A stretch of 64,000 nt of DNA from Amycolatopsis viridis (GTDB lineage: Bacteria > Actinomycetota > Actinomycetes > Mycobacteriales > Pseudonocardiaceae), in the NCBI RefSeq assembly GCF_011758765.1, contig NZ_JAANOU010000001.1, positions 4,898,001 to 4,962,000 of the forward strand, in the 5' to 3' direction. Each line of letters begins with the position of its first letter. Within the stretch, counting starts at the first letter, position 1. Made by a program: the position numbers and the translations under genes. This document shows, piece by piece, positions 15,647 through 24,149 of the stretch. The notes under the pieces were generated by a model. The model saw only the letters and a list, made by a program, of their open reading frames with translations. It ran no database searches and was not told the DNA's origin.

Positions 15647-16870
15647 ATGGTCGCGGCGGTCGGGAGCCTGGGTGCGCTCGGGGCCGTTCTCGGGTTCGCC
15701 ATGGCCCGGCCGCGCGGCTGGCCGGAAGCGGTCGCCGCGGTCCCGGCCGCACTGCTCGTCCTCGCCCTCGGCCTGGTGCCGCCCCGGGAGGCGGGCGCCC
15801 GGATCGCGACCTTGGCGCCCACGCTCGGGTTCCTCGCGGCGATCCTGGTCCTCGCCGACCTGGCCAACCGCGAGGGTGTCTTCCGCTGGCTCGGTGTCCG
15901 GCTGGCCACCGCCTGCCGCGGCCGGTCGCGCCTGCTGCTCGCCCTGACGTTCGCCGCGGCGGCCGGCACCACGGCGATCCTCAGCCTCGACGCGACGGTC
16001 GTGCTGCTGACCCCGGTGGTCCTCGCGACCGCGCAGACACTGGGCCTGCCGCCGAAACCGCACCTGTACGCGTGCGCCCACCTCGCCAACTCGGCGTCCA
16101 CGCTGCTGCCCGTCTCCAACCTGACGAACCTGCTGGCCTTCGCCGCCTCCGGGCTCACCTTCACCGGGTTCGCCGCGCTGATGGCGCTGCCGTGGCTGGT
16201 CACCCTCGCCGTCGAGCTGGCGGTCTTCCTGTGGTTCTTCCGGCGCGACCTCACCGGGCACTCCCGCGCCCCGGAGACCGGCCTGCCGACGCCGGTGTTC
16301 GCGCTCGTCGTCCTCGCGCTGACGCTCGCCGGGTTCGGCGCCGGGCCGCTGATCGGACTGGCACCCGGCTGGGTCGCCGCGATCGCCGCCGCCGTCCTGG
16401 CCGTGCGCGCGCTGCTGCGCCGGGAAACCGGCCCGCGGCAGCTGGTGGCCGCGGCGAATCCGCCACTCGTGCTGTTCGTGGCGGGGCTCGCGGTCGTGGT
16501 GCAGGCGGTGTCGGACCACGTGCTCGGCGGCCCGCTGCGGGCGCTGCTGCCGGCCACCACCGGACTGCCCGAACTGCTGCTCACCGCGTTCGTCGCGGCA
16601 GCGCTGGCGAACCTCGTCAACAACCTGCCCGCCACGCTGATCCTGCTGTCCGCGATCGGCCCGCACCCGGCGCCCGGGGTGCTGCTCGCCGTCCTGCTCG
16701 GGGTGAACATCGGCCCGAACGCCACCTACGTCGGTTCGCTGGCGACGCTGCTGTGGCGACGGGTCCTCGGCCGGGACGCGCCCGGCCTGGGCGAGTTCAC
16801 CCGGCTCGGCCTGGCGACGGTCCCGGCCGGTCTGGCGGCGGCGACCGTCGCGCTGTGGCTGGTGCTCTAG
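15647..16870 (+). CDS. ArsB/SLC13-type anion permease
   Basis: A 407-residue integral membrane protein with about 10-12 hydrophobic segments, starting at ATG 15647 behind a GGAG. The two hallmark re-entrant motifs of the ion-transporter superfamily are present: HLANSASTLLPVSNLTNLLA near residue 145, and NLVNNLPATLILL with GVNIGPNATYVGSLATLLW near residues 325-370. Members export arsenite (ArsB) or import anions such as sulfate or dicarboxylates. No arsR, arsA or arsC lies nearby, and the adjacent sulfur genes make sulfur-anion transport an alternative. Its stop shares 4 bp with the stop of the convergent RNase H-phosphatase gene. Confidence 0.75.
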   Translation: MVAAVGSLGALGAVLGFAMARPRGWPEAVAAVPAALLVLALGLVPPREAGARIATLAPTLGFLAAILVLADLANREGVFRWLGVRLATACRGRSRLLLALTFAAAAGTTAILSLDATVVLLTPVVLATAQTLGLPPKPHLYACAHLANSASTLLPVSNLTNLLAFAASGLTFTGFAALMALPWLVTLAVELAVFLWFFRRDLTGHSRAPETGLPTPVFALVVLALTLAGFGAGPLIGLAPGWVAAIAAAVLAVRALLRRETGPRQLVAAANPPLVLFVAGLAVVVQAVSDHVLGGPLRALLPATTGLPELLLTAFVAAALANLVNNLPATLILLSAIGPHPAPGVLLAVLLGVNIGPNATYVGSLATLLWRRVLGRDAPGLGEFTRLGLATVPAGLAAATVALWLVL

Positions 16871-17946
16871 CCCAGGTGGGAGATGTCGTTGACCAGCCGG
16901 ACCGACGCGTTGCCGTCCGGGTAGAACTCGACGATCGACAGCGACGCGAGGTCCAGGTGCAGCCGGAACAGCAGCGACGGACCGGCGTCCAGCCCGAGCC
17001 GCAGCAGCGACTTGATCGGCGTGACGTGGCTGACCACCACGATCGTCCGCCCGCTGTGGGTCTCGACCAGCTCGTCCCGCGCGCGGCGCACCCGCCGGTG
17101 CACCTCGTCGAAGCTCTCCCCGCCCGGCGCCGGCACGGACGGGTCGCGCAGCCACCGGCCGTGCAGCTCGGGGTCGCGCTCAGCGGCCTCGGCGAACGTC
17201 AGGCCCTCCCACTCGCCGAAGTCGGTCTCCAGCAGACCGGGATCGGTTGCCACGCGTGCACCGAGCGCGTCGGCGACGGCCTGGGCGGTCTGCCGGGTGC
17301 GGGTCAGCGGGGAGGCCACCACCGCGGTGTCCGCACCGAGATCCGGCATCGCCGCGAGGCGTTTCGCGGCGGCTGCCGCCTGCTGCAGGCCCTGTTCGGT
17401 GAGCGGCACGTCGCCACGGCCGGAGTAGCGGCGGTCCACCGACATCGCGGTCTGCCCGTGCCGCAGCAACATCATCCGCGTGGGGGTGCCCTGTGCGCCG
17501 GTCCACTTCTGCGGGGTGGTGCGCTCGGTGGCCGTGCTCCGTCCGGCCTGGGTGTCCATGGCCTCGTTCGCGAGCCGGTCGGCGTGCGCGTTCTGCGCGC
17601 GCGGGATCCACTCGTAGGTCACGCCCGCGAACCCGGCGGCCAGCTCACGAGCCTGGCCGGCGAGCGGGCGCAGCGCCTCGTGCTTGATCTTCCAACGGCC
17701 GGACATCTGCTCGACCACCAGCTTGGAATCCATCCGCACGGCCACCTCGGTGGCACCGAGCCCGGCCGCGGCCCGCAGTCCGGCGATCAGGCCGGAGTAC
17801 TCGGCGACGTTGTTCGTCGCCACGCCCAGGCCCTCCCGCCGCTCGGCCAGCACCTCGCCGGTGGCCGCGTCGCGGACCACCGCGCCGTACCCGGCCGGGC
17901 CGGGGTTGCCGCGCGAGCCGCCGTCGGCCTCGACGACGACCTTCAC
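16867..17946 (-). CDS. Bifunctional RNase H / acid phosphatase (Rv2228c-like)
   Basis: A 359-residue two-domain protein starting at GTG 17946, overlapping the zinc-ribbon gene stop as GTGA. Residues 1-130 form a type I RNase H domain: VEADGGSRGNPGPAGYG with the first catalytic Asp, NNVAEYSGLIAGL with the Glu, and MDSKLVVEQM and NAHADRLAN with the other acidic residues. From about residue 160 it is a histidine phosphatase: MLLRHGQTAMSVDRRYSGRGD with the phospho-accepting His, and VVVSHVTPIKSL with the second His. In M. tuberculosis the homologue Rv2228c combines RNase HI with an alpha-ribazole-type phosphatase domain. Either activity may dominate here. Confidence 0.9.
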   Translation of the reverse strand: MKVVVEADGGSRGNPGPAGYGAVVRDAATGEVLAERREGLGVATNNVAEYSGLIAGLRAAAGLGATEVAVRMDSKLVVEQMSGRWKIKHEALRPLAGQARELAAGFAGVTYEWIPRAQNAHADRLANEAMDTQAGRSTATERTTPQKWTGAQGTPTRMMLLRHGQTAMSVDRRYSGRGDVPLTEQGLQQAAAAAKRLAAMPDLGADTAVVASPLTRTRQTAQAVADALGARVATDPGLLETDFGEWEGLTFAEAAERDPELHGRWLRDPSVPAPGGESFDEVHRRVRRARDELVETHSGRTIVVVSHVTPIKSLLRLGLDAGPSLLFRLHLDLASLSIVEFYPDGNASVRLVNDISHLG

Positions 17947-18680
17947 AGGCCCGACTCCACGGTGCGCACCAGGATCGCGCCGCAGTTCTCGCACTGCACG
18001 ACCTCGTCCTCGGCCGCGGCCTTGATCTCGGCCACCGTGTTGCGGTCGAACTCCATGTTGCACGCCAGGCAGCGGCGCTGCCGGACCAGCGCGGCGCCGA
18101 TGCCCTTGTGCGCGCGGACCCGCTCGTACAGCTTCAGCAGGCCCTCCGGGAACCGCGGCACCAGCTTGGCGCGGTCCTCCTCGCGGCGGGCCTTCGTGGT
18201 GTCCAGGTCGGCGAGCGTCTCGTCGCGGCGGCTCCGCACGTCGGCCAGTGCCTGCTCGGTCTTGTCCACCTCGGCGCCGGTGCGCTGCACGTCCAGGGTC
18301 AGGGCCTCGCGGCGCTCCATCAGCTCCAGCAGGTCGTCCTCGAGCGCGCTCTGGCGGCGGGCCAGGGTCTCCAGCTCGTGCTGCAGGTCGGTGACCTGCT
18401 TGGCGTTGACGGTGCCGCCGTCGATCAGCTTGCGGTCGCGCTCCTCGCGGGCGCGCACCGACTCGATCTCCTTCTCCTGGCGCGCGATCTCGCGGTCCAG
18501 GTCCGAGGCCGCGGTCTCGTGGCGGACCGCGGTGTCCCGCAGCTCGCGGAGGGTCTTCTCGATGCCCTCGATCTCGGCGGTCTCGGGCATGGTGCGGCGG
18601 CGGTGCTCGACCCGGGACAGCTCGGCATCCACTTTCGCGAGCTCGAGCAGCTGACGCTGGACGGCCGGCTCTGCCTTCAC
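17943..18680 (-). CDS. C4-type zinc-ribbon coiled-coil protein (Rv2229c-like)
   Basis: A 245-residue protein starting at GTG 18680 with GAGGGAG upstream. Residues 5-175 are strongly charged and heptad-like, predicting a long coiled coil. The C-terminus has a zinc ribbon, RRCLACNMEF followed by VVQCENCGAILV, giving two Cys pairs near residues 200-230. The family (DUF164/CT398-like) has no firm function; a structural role or nucleic-acid binding is suggested by the ribbon. It sits between a Nif3-like gene 15 bp upstream and the RNase H-phosphatase downstream, an order I recall as conserved in mycobacteria. Confidence 0.85.
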   Translation of the reverse strand: MKAEPAVQRQLLELAKVDAELSRVEHRRRTMPETAEIEGIEKTLRELRDTAVRHETAASDLDREIARQEKEIESVRAREERDRKLIDGGTVNAKQVTDLQHELETLARRQSALEDDLLELMERREALTLDVQRTGAEVDKTEQALADVRSRRDETLADLDTTKARREEDRAKLVPRFPEGLLKLYERVRAHKGIGAALVRQRRCLACNMEFDRNTVAEIKAAAEDEVVQCENCGAILVRTVESGL

Positions 18681-18695
18681 TGGTACTCCCTCGGT

Positions 18696-19502
18696 TCACC
18701 CACGGATGGTCCACGGATCGGTTCGGCGCGTGGACACGTGAACGTTGACGTTACCCGCAAACGCGGCGCGCAGGACGGCCGAGGCTTGACCGCACCACGG
18801 CCACTCGCTCGCCCAGTGGGTCAGGCCGACCAGCGCGGGCGCGCCGGGGCCGGTCTCCAGGTGCTCACCGGCCGGGTGGTGGCGCAGGTCGGCGGTGACG
18901 TAGGCGTCCACGCCGGCTTCGGTGGCGGCGGCGAGGAAACCGTCACCGGCCCCGCCCGACACCGCCACCGTCCTAATCGGACGATCCGGGTCGCCGGCGC
19001 CGAGCACGCCCGGTTCGGTCCGCGGCAGGGCGGCGGCGACCCGGTGCACGAACGCCGCGAACGGCTCCGGCCCGGGCAGCTCACCGATCCGGCCCAGGCC
19101 GGTGGTGCCGTCCGGGTGCGGGTCGAGCGGGCGGAGCACCCGCAGGCCGATCGCCTCGGCGAGCGCGTCGGAGACGCCGGGGTTCGCCGAGTCGGCGTTG
19201 GTGTGCGCGCAGTACAGGGCGACACCGGCGCGGATGAGGCGGTGCACCAAGCGGCCCTTCGGCGTGTCGGCGGGCACGCCGTGCACCCCGCGCAGCAGCA
19301 GCGGGTGGTGCGCGACGACCAGCTGGACACCGGTGTCGATCGCCTCGTCGACGGTCGCCGCCACCGGGTCGACGCAGACCAGCACGTCCGTGACCGGCTC
19401 GGCCGGGTCCCCGCAGACCAGGCCGACGGCGTCCCAGCTCTCCGCGAGCGCGGGCGGGTAGGCGTCCTCCAGGGCGGCGATCACTTCGGCGAGCACGGGC
19501 AT
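18696..19502 (-). CDS. Nif3-like dinuclear metal centre protein (Rv2230c-like)
   Basis: A 268-residue protein of the NIF3/GTP cyclohydrolase 1 type 2 family. I start at ATG 19502, which gives the standard N-terminus [31 protein letters not shown]; the longer open frame overlaps the divergent ptpA gene. Metal-ligand motifs include VVAHHPLLL near residue 65, AHTNADSA near 101, and the C-terminal [10 protein letters not shown]. The family forms hexameric toroids with two metal ions per subunit and has uncertain activity. Only 40 bp separate its start from that of ptpA, so the promoters must overlap. Confidence 0.85.
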   Translation of the reverse strand: MPVLAEVIAALEDAYPPALAESWDAVGLVCGDPAEPVTDVLVCVDPVAATVDEAIDTGVQLVVAHHPLLLRGVHGVPADTPKGRLVHRLIRAGVALYCAHTNADSANPGVSDALAEAIGLRVLRPLDPHPDGTTGLGRIGELPGPEPFAAFVHRVAAALPRTEPGVLGAGDPDRPIRTVAVSGGAGDGFLAAATEAGVDAYVTADLRHHPAGEHLETGPGAPALVGLTHWASEWPWCGQASAVLRAAFAGNVNVHVSTRRTDPWTIRG

Positions 19503-19542
19503 GGGGGGATCTTCGCACGTGCGGTGGGGCAGACTGCGGGGT

Positions 19543-20016
19543 GTGACCGAGCCGAGCCTGCACATCTGCTTCGTCTGTTCCGGCAACATCTGCCGCTCCC
19601 CGATGGCGGCGATCGTGGTCCGGGAGCACCTCCGGCGCGCCGGGCTGGCCGACCGCGTGCGGGTGACCAGCGCGGGCACCGGGCCGTGGCACGTCGGCGA
19701 ACCGGCCGACCCGCGCGCCCGGGACACGCTGCGCGCGAACGGCTACTCCGCCAAGCACGTGGCCGCGCAGGTGGATGGTGACCACCTCGCCGCCGACCTC
19801 CTGCTCGCCGCCGACCAGGGCCACCTGCGCACGCTGCGGCGGATGGTGGACGACCCGGACCGCGTGCGCCTGCTGCGCTCGTTCGACCCGTCCGCCCCGG
19901 ACGGGGCGGAGATCCCGGACCCCTACTACGGCGGCGACGACGGGTTCCCCGAGGTGCTGGCGATGATCGAGCGCACCGTGCCGGGGCTGCTCGACTGGGT
20001 GAAGGCCCGGCGGTGA
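19543..20016 (+). CDS. ptpA: Low-molecular-weight protein tyrosine phosphatase
   Basis: A 157-residue LMW-PTP starting at GTG 19543; an ATG at 19501 would add 14 residues and overlap the divergent Nif3 start. The active-site loop [12 protein letters not shown] (C-x5-R-S) lies near residue 11, and the general acid Asp is in [12 protein letters not shown] near residue 126. Length and motifs match PtpA. M. tuberculosis PtpA is secreted and acts on host proteins; here no tyrosine kinase gene is adjacent, and an endogenous regulatory role is more likely for a soil actinomycete. It is followed by a fructosamine-kinase-like gene. Confidence 0.9.
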   Translation: MTEPSLHICFVCSGNICRSPMAAIVVREHLRRAGLADRVRVTSAGTGPWHVGEPADPRARDTLRANGYSAKHVAAQVDGDHLAADLLLAADQGHLRTLRRMVDDPDRVRLLRSFDPSAPDGAEIPDPYYGGDDGFPEVLAMIERTVPGLLDWVKARR

Positions 20017-20086
20017 CCGCGTCCGTGCACCGCCCGCCGCACCCGGATACCGTGTCGGACATGCCGACGCGGGTACAGCGACAGCC

Positions 20087-20947
20087 ATGAGCGCGCGGGA
20101 AGCCGTGGAACGGCTGCTGGGAGTCGAGGTCACCGGGGTGCGCCGCAGCGGCGGGGCCGTGTGCCTGGTCACCGCTGCCGGACGCGGTGTGCTGGTCGCC
20201 AAGGAAGGTGCCGGACCGGGCGCGACCGAGGCCGAGGCCGCGGGGCTGCGGTGGCTCGGCGAGTACGGCGACGTCCCGGTCCCCGAGGTCCACGCGCACG
20301 ACGGCGAGTGGATCGTGATGGCCTACGTCCCGCCGACCTACCCGGAGGCCGCGGCGGCGGAGGAGTTCGGGCGCGGCCTGGCGCGGCTGCACCTGCGGGG
20401 CGCACCGGCCTACGGGTCGCCGCCGCCGGGCGGGCCCGCCGACGCGTGGATGGGCCTGGCGCCGATGCGCAACGAGCCGGGCGAGGACTGGGCGTCGTTC
20501 TACGCCGCGCAGCGGGTGCTGCCCTACGTGCGGATGTGCGTGGACCAGGGCCTGTACGACACCGAGCAGGCCGCGGTGTTCGAGCGGCTGTGCGCACGGT
20601 TGCCGGAGCTGGGCGGGCCGCCGGAGCCGCCGTCCCGCATCCACGGCGACGCGTGGAGCGGCAACGTGCACTGGGCGCAGGGCGCGGTGTGGCTGATCGA
20701 CCCGGCGGCGCACGGCGGGCACCGCGAGGCGGACCTGGCGATGCTCCAGCTGTTCGGGACGCCGCTGCTGGGTCACATCCTCGGCGCGTACGAGGAGGCG
20801 GCGAAGGACCTGGACGCCCCGCTCGCCGAGGGGTGGCGGGAGCGGGTGGAGCTGCACCAGCTGTTCCCGCTGCTGATGCACGCCGCCGTGTTCGGCGCCG
20901 GCTACGCGCGGCAGGCCCTGCGCGCGGCGCGGGCGGCCCTCGGCTGA
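20087..20947 (+). CDS. Fructosamine kinase family protein
   Basis: A 286-residue kinase-fold protein starting at ATG 20087. It has a nucleotide-binding N-lobe (RRSGGAVCLVTAAGRGVLVAKEG), then EWIVMAYVP as hinge. The catalytic loop RIHGDAWSGNVHW with the HGD catalytic Asp is near residue 186, and the metal-binding LIDPAAHGGHREADLAM near 205. These match fructosamine/ketosamine-3-kinases, which phosphorylate glycated lysines so that the sugar falls off, a protein deglycation repair. The bacterial substrates vary. It lies 70 bp after ptpA on the same strand and may be co-transcribed. Confidence 0.85.
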   Translation: MSAREAVERLLGVEVTGVRRSGGAVCLVTAAGRGVLVAKEGAGPGATEAEAAGLRWLGEYGDVPVPEVHAHDGEWIVMAYVPPTYPEAAAAEEFGRGLARLHLRGAPAYGSPPPGGPADAWMGLAPMRNEPGEDWASFYAAQRVLPYVRMCVDQGLYDTEQAAVFERLCARLPELGGPPEPPSRIHGDAWSGNVHWAQGAVWLIDPAAHGGHREADLAMLQLFGTPLLGHILGAYEEAAKDLDAPLAEGWRERVELHQLFPLLMHAAVFGAGYARQALRAARAALG

Positions 20948-21052
20948 CGCGACCCGGGGTCGCCGCCGTGACCTGCGGCACACGCCGGAGCCGGGCCGGG
21001 TCTGGCCGCACCTCCCACACCGTCCCCACCGCCGACCGCCTACCGTAGGGGT

Positions 21053-21946
21053 GTGCGGCTGAAGTTCCTCCTCAGGCCGAGCTGGCTCGCCCTCGTGGTG
21101 GGTGTGCTCGCGTTCGCGTTCGCCTGCTTCACGCTGCTCTCGCCGTGGCAGTTCTCCCGCAACGAGCAGCGCGAGGCGCAGAACAAGGCCATCGAAGCCT
21201 CGCTCACCGCCGACCCGCGCCCGCTGAACGACGTCCTGCCGCCCGGCGCCACCCCGGACAGCCGCACCGAGTGGACCCGCGTGTCGATCACCGGCACGTA
21301 CCTGCCCGAGCACGAGGTCGTCGCGCGGTTGCGGACCGTGCAGGGCCAGCCCGCCTTCGAGGTGCTCACCCCCTTCCGCACCACCGACGGGCAGGTCGTG
21401 CTCGTCGACCGGGGCTACCTGCCGCCCGACTCCCGCACCGAGGTGCCGCCGTACGCCGCGCCGCCGGCCGGTCCGGTGACGGTCGTGGCACGCATCCGGC
21501 AGGACGAGACCGACCCGAAGAACCGGGACGCCTTCGCCGACGCGTCCACCCGCGGCAAGCTGCAGAGCTACGTCGTGGACAGCCGCGTGGTGGCCCGGGC
21601 GAGTGGTCTGGACATCCGCGGCGGGTACTTCCAGCTCGACTCGGACCAGCCCGGCGTGCTCAACCCGCTGCCGCTGCCGCAGACCGACGCCGGACCGTTC
21701 TTCTCCTACGCGCTGCAGTGGATCGCGTTCGGGATCATGGCCATCGCCGGCCTGGTGTACTTCACCGTCCGGGAGATGAAGCCCGGCGGGGTGCTCAACG
21801 AGATGGCCGGGAAGCGGAAGCGGAAGTCGGTCGCGGAGATCCTGGCCGAGGACGAAGCCGGGGAGCACGCGGCCGGCGGCCCAGACCGGGAAGGCGCAGA
21901 CCGGGAAGACGCAGACCGGCAAGAGCAGCCAGCACAGCGGAACTGA
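21053..21946 (+). CDS. SURF1 family cytochrome oxidase assembly protein
   Basis: A 297-residue membrane protein starting at GTG 21053. It has the SURF1 layout: an N-terminal membrane helix (about 9-30, SWLALVVGVLAFAFACFTLLSPWQ), a large external domain (VTGTYLP-like ITGTYLPEHEV, FEVLTPFRTTDGQVVLVDRGYLP), and a C-terminal helix (about 222-242, SYALQWIAFGIMAIAGLVYF). SURF1 helps insert haem a into cytochrome oxidase. The last 55 or so residues are a hydrophilic tail encoded partly by a 15-bp repeat, and the final 152 bp are antisense to the cobD open frame. The neighbouring order with ptpA and cobD recalls Rv2234-Rv2236c. Confidence 0.85.
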   Translation: MRLKFLLRPSWLALVVGVLAFAFACFTLLSPWQFSRNEQREAQNKAIEASLTADPRPLNDVLPPGATPDSRTEWTRVSITGTYLPEHEVVARLRTVQGQPAFEVLTPFRTTDGQVVLVDRGYLPPDSRTEVPPYAAPPAGPVTVVARIRQDETDPKNRDAFADASTRGKLQSYVVDSRVVARASGLDIRGGYFQLDSDQPGVLNPLPLPQTDAGPFFSYALQWIAFGIMAIAGLVYFTVREMKPGGVLNEMAGKRKRKSVAEILAEDEAGEHAAGGPDREGADREDADRQEQPAQRN

Positions 21947-22829
21947 CCCCGGCCAGCCACCCGGCCACGCGGGACAGTTCGACCGCGCGGGTCACGTGGC
22001 CGGCATCGGGGTTCCGGCCGTCGCCCAGCACCGGCAGTTCCTCGACGCCGTGCGGGTAGACCGTGCGACCGCCGAGGCGGATCTCCAGCGCACCGGCGAA
22101 CGCGGCCGCCATGCGGCCCGTGGTGGGGCTCGGGTGAGCCGCCGTGTCGCGCCGCCACGCACGCCACGCCCCGGCCGCCGAACCACCCACCACCGGTGCA
22201 CCGGCCACCGTCAACGCCGCCGCGAACCGGGCCGGCAGCAGGTTGACCAGGTCGTCCAGACGCCGGGCCGACCGCCCGGCCGGCTGCGTCGGGTCGCTCA
22301 CCGTCCGCAGTACCGAGGCGGTGCGCGCGGCGAGCAGGCCGGGCATCCCGGCCACCGCGCCCCAGAACAGCGGCCCGACGACCGCGTCCGCGGTGTGCTG
22401 GGCGACCGACTCCACCGCCGCCCGGGACAGCCCCACCACGTTCAGCCCGCCGGTCTGCCTGCTGTCCAGTTCGGCGAGTTTGTCCCGGGCCGCGTCCAGC
22501 CGCCCTTCTTCGAGGTCGCGGGCCAGTTCGGTGCCGTCCGCGGCGAGCCCGGCGCCACCGAGGACCGCCCAGGTCACGACCGCGGTGCCCAGTGCCTGCA
22601 GGGCCGGGCGGCCCCGCACCGACCGCTCGGCGAGCAGCCCGGCCAGCACGGCCGAACCGGCCAGCCCGCCGGTGTAGACGATCCCGGCGGTGCGGTGCGG
22701 GGGCAGCCGGGTGCCGAGGTCGCGGACGGCGCGGGTGAAGGTGGTGACCGGCCGTCCGCGCTTCGGCTCGCCGATCACCCCGTCCGCCACCGCCCCCAGC
22801 AGCAGGCCGATCGCCCGTGCGGCACTCAC
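21795..22829 (-). CDS. cobD: Adenosylcobinamide-phosphate synthase
   Basis: A 344-residue membrane protein starting at GTG 22829. Features typical of CobD/CbiB are AIGLLLGAVADGVIGEPKRGRPVTTF at the N-terminus, RAAVESVAQHTADAVVGPLFWGAVAGMPGLLAART in the middle, and DDLVNLLPARFAAAL and HPSPTTGRMAAAFAGALEIRLGG further on. CobD attaches aminopropanol to cobyric acid in cobalamin synthesis. The conserved part ends near residue 300; the remaining 40 or so residues are Arg/Pro-rich and read antisense through the end of the SURF1 gene, so the gene lacks a stop at the usual place. No other cobalamin genes are adjacent. Confidence 0.85.
   Translation of the reverse strand: MSAARAIGLLLGAVADGVIGEPKRGRPVTTFTRAVRDLGTRLPPHRTAGIVYTGGLAGSAVLAGLLAERSVRGRPALQALGTAVVTWAVLGGAGLAADGTELARDLEEGRLDAARDKLAELDSRQTGGLNVVGLSRAAVESVAQHTADAVVGPLFWGAVAGMPGLLAARTASVLRTVSDPTQPAGRSARRLDDLVNLLPARFAAALTVAGAPVVGGSAAGAWRAWRRDTAAHPSPTTGRMAAAFAGALEIRLGGRTVYPHGVEELPVLGDGRNPDAGHVTRAVELSRVAGWLAGVSSAVLAALAGLRLPGLRLPGLGRRPRAPRLRPRPGSPRPTSASASRPSR
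21882..21926. repeat. 15-bp tandem repeat in the SURF1/cobD overlap
   Basis: Three near-identical copies of CAGACCGGGAAGGCG. In the SURF1 frame they encode an acidic/basic repeat close to GADRE, and on the other strand the LPGLR-like repeats of the CobD tail. Confidence 0.75.
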
Positions 22830-22865
22830 GTCGTCGCTCCCCCGAGGTCGATGTTCGCGGGCAGA

Positions 22866-23558
22866 CTACTGGAACTGCTCAGCGACCTCATCCCGCGCCT
22901 GGAGCATGATGCCGCGCATCGCCTGCTCGGCCCGCTCCGCGTCGCCGCGGTCGACCGCGTGCGCGACCTCCAGGTGCAGGGCGACGGCCTCCGGCTGCGG
23001 TTCCAGCGGCATCAGGCCGTGCTCGGTCCGCCCGGTGAGCACCTCCGCGACGACCGCGGACAGCTGCCCGAACATCGGGTTCCCGGACGCGGCGAGCACC
23101 AGGTGGTGGAAGGCGATGTCGTGCCGGAGGAAGGTGGTCAGGTCCCGCGCGTGCGCGGTGGCTTCCAGCCGGGCGCCCAGGGCGCGCAGCCGTCCGCGGT
23201 CCTCGGGGCTCGCCCGGAGCGCGGCGAATCGCGCGGCGCTCGGTTCGACCGCCCAGCGCAGCTCCATGAGGTTGCGCAGCGCCACCGGCCGGTGCTCGCT
23301 GTCGAGTTGCCAGCGGATCAGCCGGGGGTCGTAGTGGTTCCAGTCGGCGCAGTCCCGCACGGTGATGCCGACGCGGCGCTTGCTGGTGGTCAGGCGCATC
23401 GCCTCCAGCGCGCGCACCACCTCCCGGGCGACGGTGCGGGAGGCACCGTGGCTCTGCTGGAGCTCCTCCAGCCGCAGCACCGAGCCCGGCGGCAGCTGCC
23501 CGCAGGCGATCGCGGTGCCCACCGCGTCGAGCATGCGCTCGTGCATTCCCTCGGCCAC
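22866..23558 (-). CDS. gntR: GntR-family (FadR subfamily) gluconate regulator
   Basis: A 230-residue regulator. The winged-helix domain spans about residues 5-75, with LPPGSVLRLEELQQSHGASRTVAREVVRALEAMRLTTSKRRVGITVR. The C-terminal FCD ligand domain (about 95-225) has metal-type residues in FLRHDIAFHHLVLAASGNPMF and ALHLEVAHAVDRGDAERAEQAMRGIM. I start at GTG 23558; ATG 23546 is a slightly shorter alternative. It diverges from gluconokinase, with two palindromic sites between them, so repression of gntK relieved by gluconate or its phosphate is the likely mode. The name is based on this context. Confidence 0.8.
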   Translation of the reverse strand: MAEGMHERMLDAVGTAIACGQLPPGSVLRLEELQQSHGASRTVAREVVRALEAMRLTTSKRRVGITVRDCADWNHYDPRLIRWQLDSEHRPVALRNLMELRWAVEPSAARFAALRASPEDRGRLRALGARLEATAHARDLTTFLRHDIAFHHLVLAASGNPMFGQLSAVVAEVLTGRTEHGLMPLEPQPEAVALHLEVAHAVDRGDAERAEQAMRGIMLQARDEVAEQFQ

Positions 23559-23585
23559 GACGGTGACGGTAGACCCTGACACGAT

Positions 23586-23619
23586 CAAGTAGTACTTGTG
23601 ACCGAATAAGTAGTACCTT
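23586..23619. promoter_or_regulatory. Twin GntR operators
   Basis: A perfect palindrome CAAGTAGTACTTG (23586-23598) and a related AAGTAGTACCTT (23608-23619), about two helical turns apart, in the gntR-gntK intergenic region. Both share the AGTAGTAC core, as expected for a dimeric GntR-family repressor acting in both directions. Confidence 0.7.
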
Positions 23620-23651
23620 TGCGATGCAGCGATCACAGGGAGGTCAGCGAG

Positions 23652-24149
23652 ATGACGGTCATCGTCGTAATGGGGGTAGCCGGGTCGGGCAAGACGACGG
23701 TCGGGGCGATGCTGGCCGAGCGCCTGGGTGTCGAGTACGCCGAAGCGGACACGTTCCACTCGCCGGCGAACATCCAGAAGATGTCGTCCGGCCATCCGCT
23801 CACCGACGACGACCGGTGGCCGTGGTTGCGGGCGATCGCGGCGTGGATCACCGCGCACCAGCGGTCCGGCGGTGTGGTGTCGTCGTCCGCGCTCAAGCGT
23901 GGTTACCGGGACGTGCTGCGGACCGGCGGGGACCTGTGGTTCCTGCACCTGGACGGCCCGCGGGACGTGCTGGCGGAGCGGATGCGCGGGCGCAACGGGC
24001 ACTTCATGCCGGTGTCGCTGCTGGACTCCCAGCTCGCCGACCTCGAACCCCTCGGAACGGACGAGCGCGGGATGGTCGCCGACGTCCGGGAATCCCCCGC
24101 GGCGATCGTGGACCGGGCGCTCACCGAGCTGGCCCAGGAAGTGCCGTGA
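23652..24149 (+). CDS. gntK: Gluconokinase
   Basis: A 165-residue kinase of the GntK/thermoresistant type, starting at ATG 23652 with AGGGAGG upstream. The P-loop is MGVAGSGKTTVG at residues 7-18. Other landmarks are the substrate segment EADTFHSPANIQKMSSGHPLTDDDRWPWL, SSALKRGYRDVLR, and MRGRNGHFMPVSLLDSQLADLEPL near residues 110-135. It phosphorylates D-gluconate to 6-phosphogluconate for the pentose phosphate pathway. Its stop overlaps the GTG start of what was once a gluconate permease gene, now in fragments, so gluconate must enter by another route or arise inside the cell. Confidence 0.9.
   Translation: MTVIVVMGVAGSGKTTVGAMLAERLGVEYAEADTFHSPANIQKMSSGHPLTDDDRWPWLRAIAAWITAHQRSGGVVSSSALKRGYRDVLRTGGDLWFLHLDGPRDVLAERMRGRNGHFMPVSLLDSQLADLEPLGTDERGMVADVRESPAAIVDRALTELAQEVP

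Noticed and set aside
15647-16870. Arsenic resistance operon
   Set aside because: Only the permease resembles ars genes; no arsenite-responsive ArsR, arsenate reductase or ArsA is adjacent, and the ArsR-like gene at 49 kb is far away and of another subfamily.
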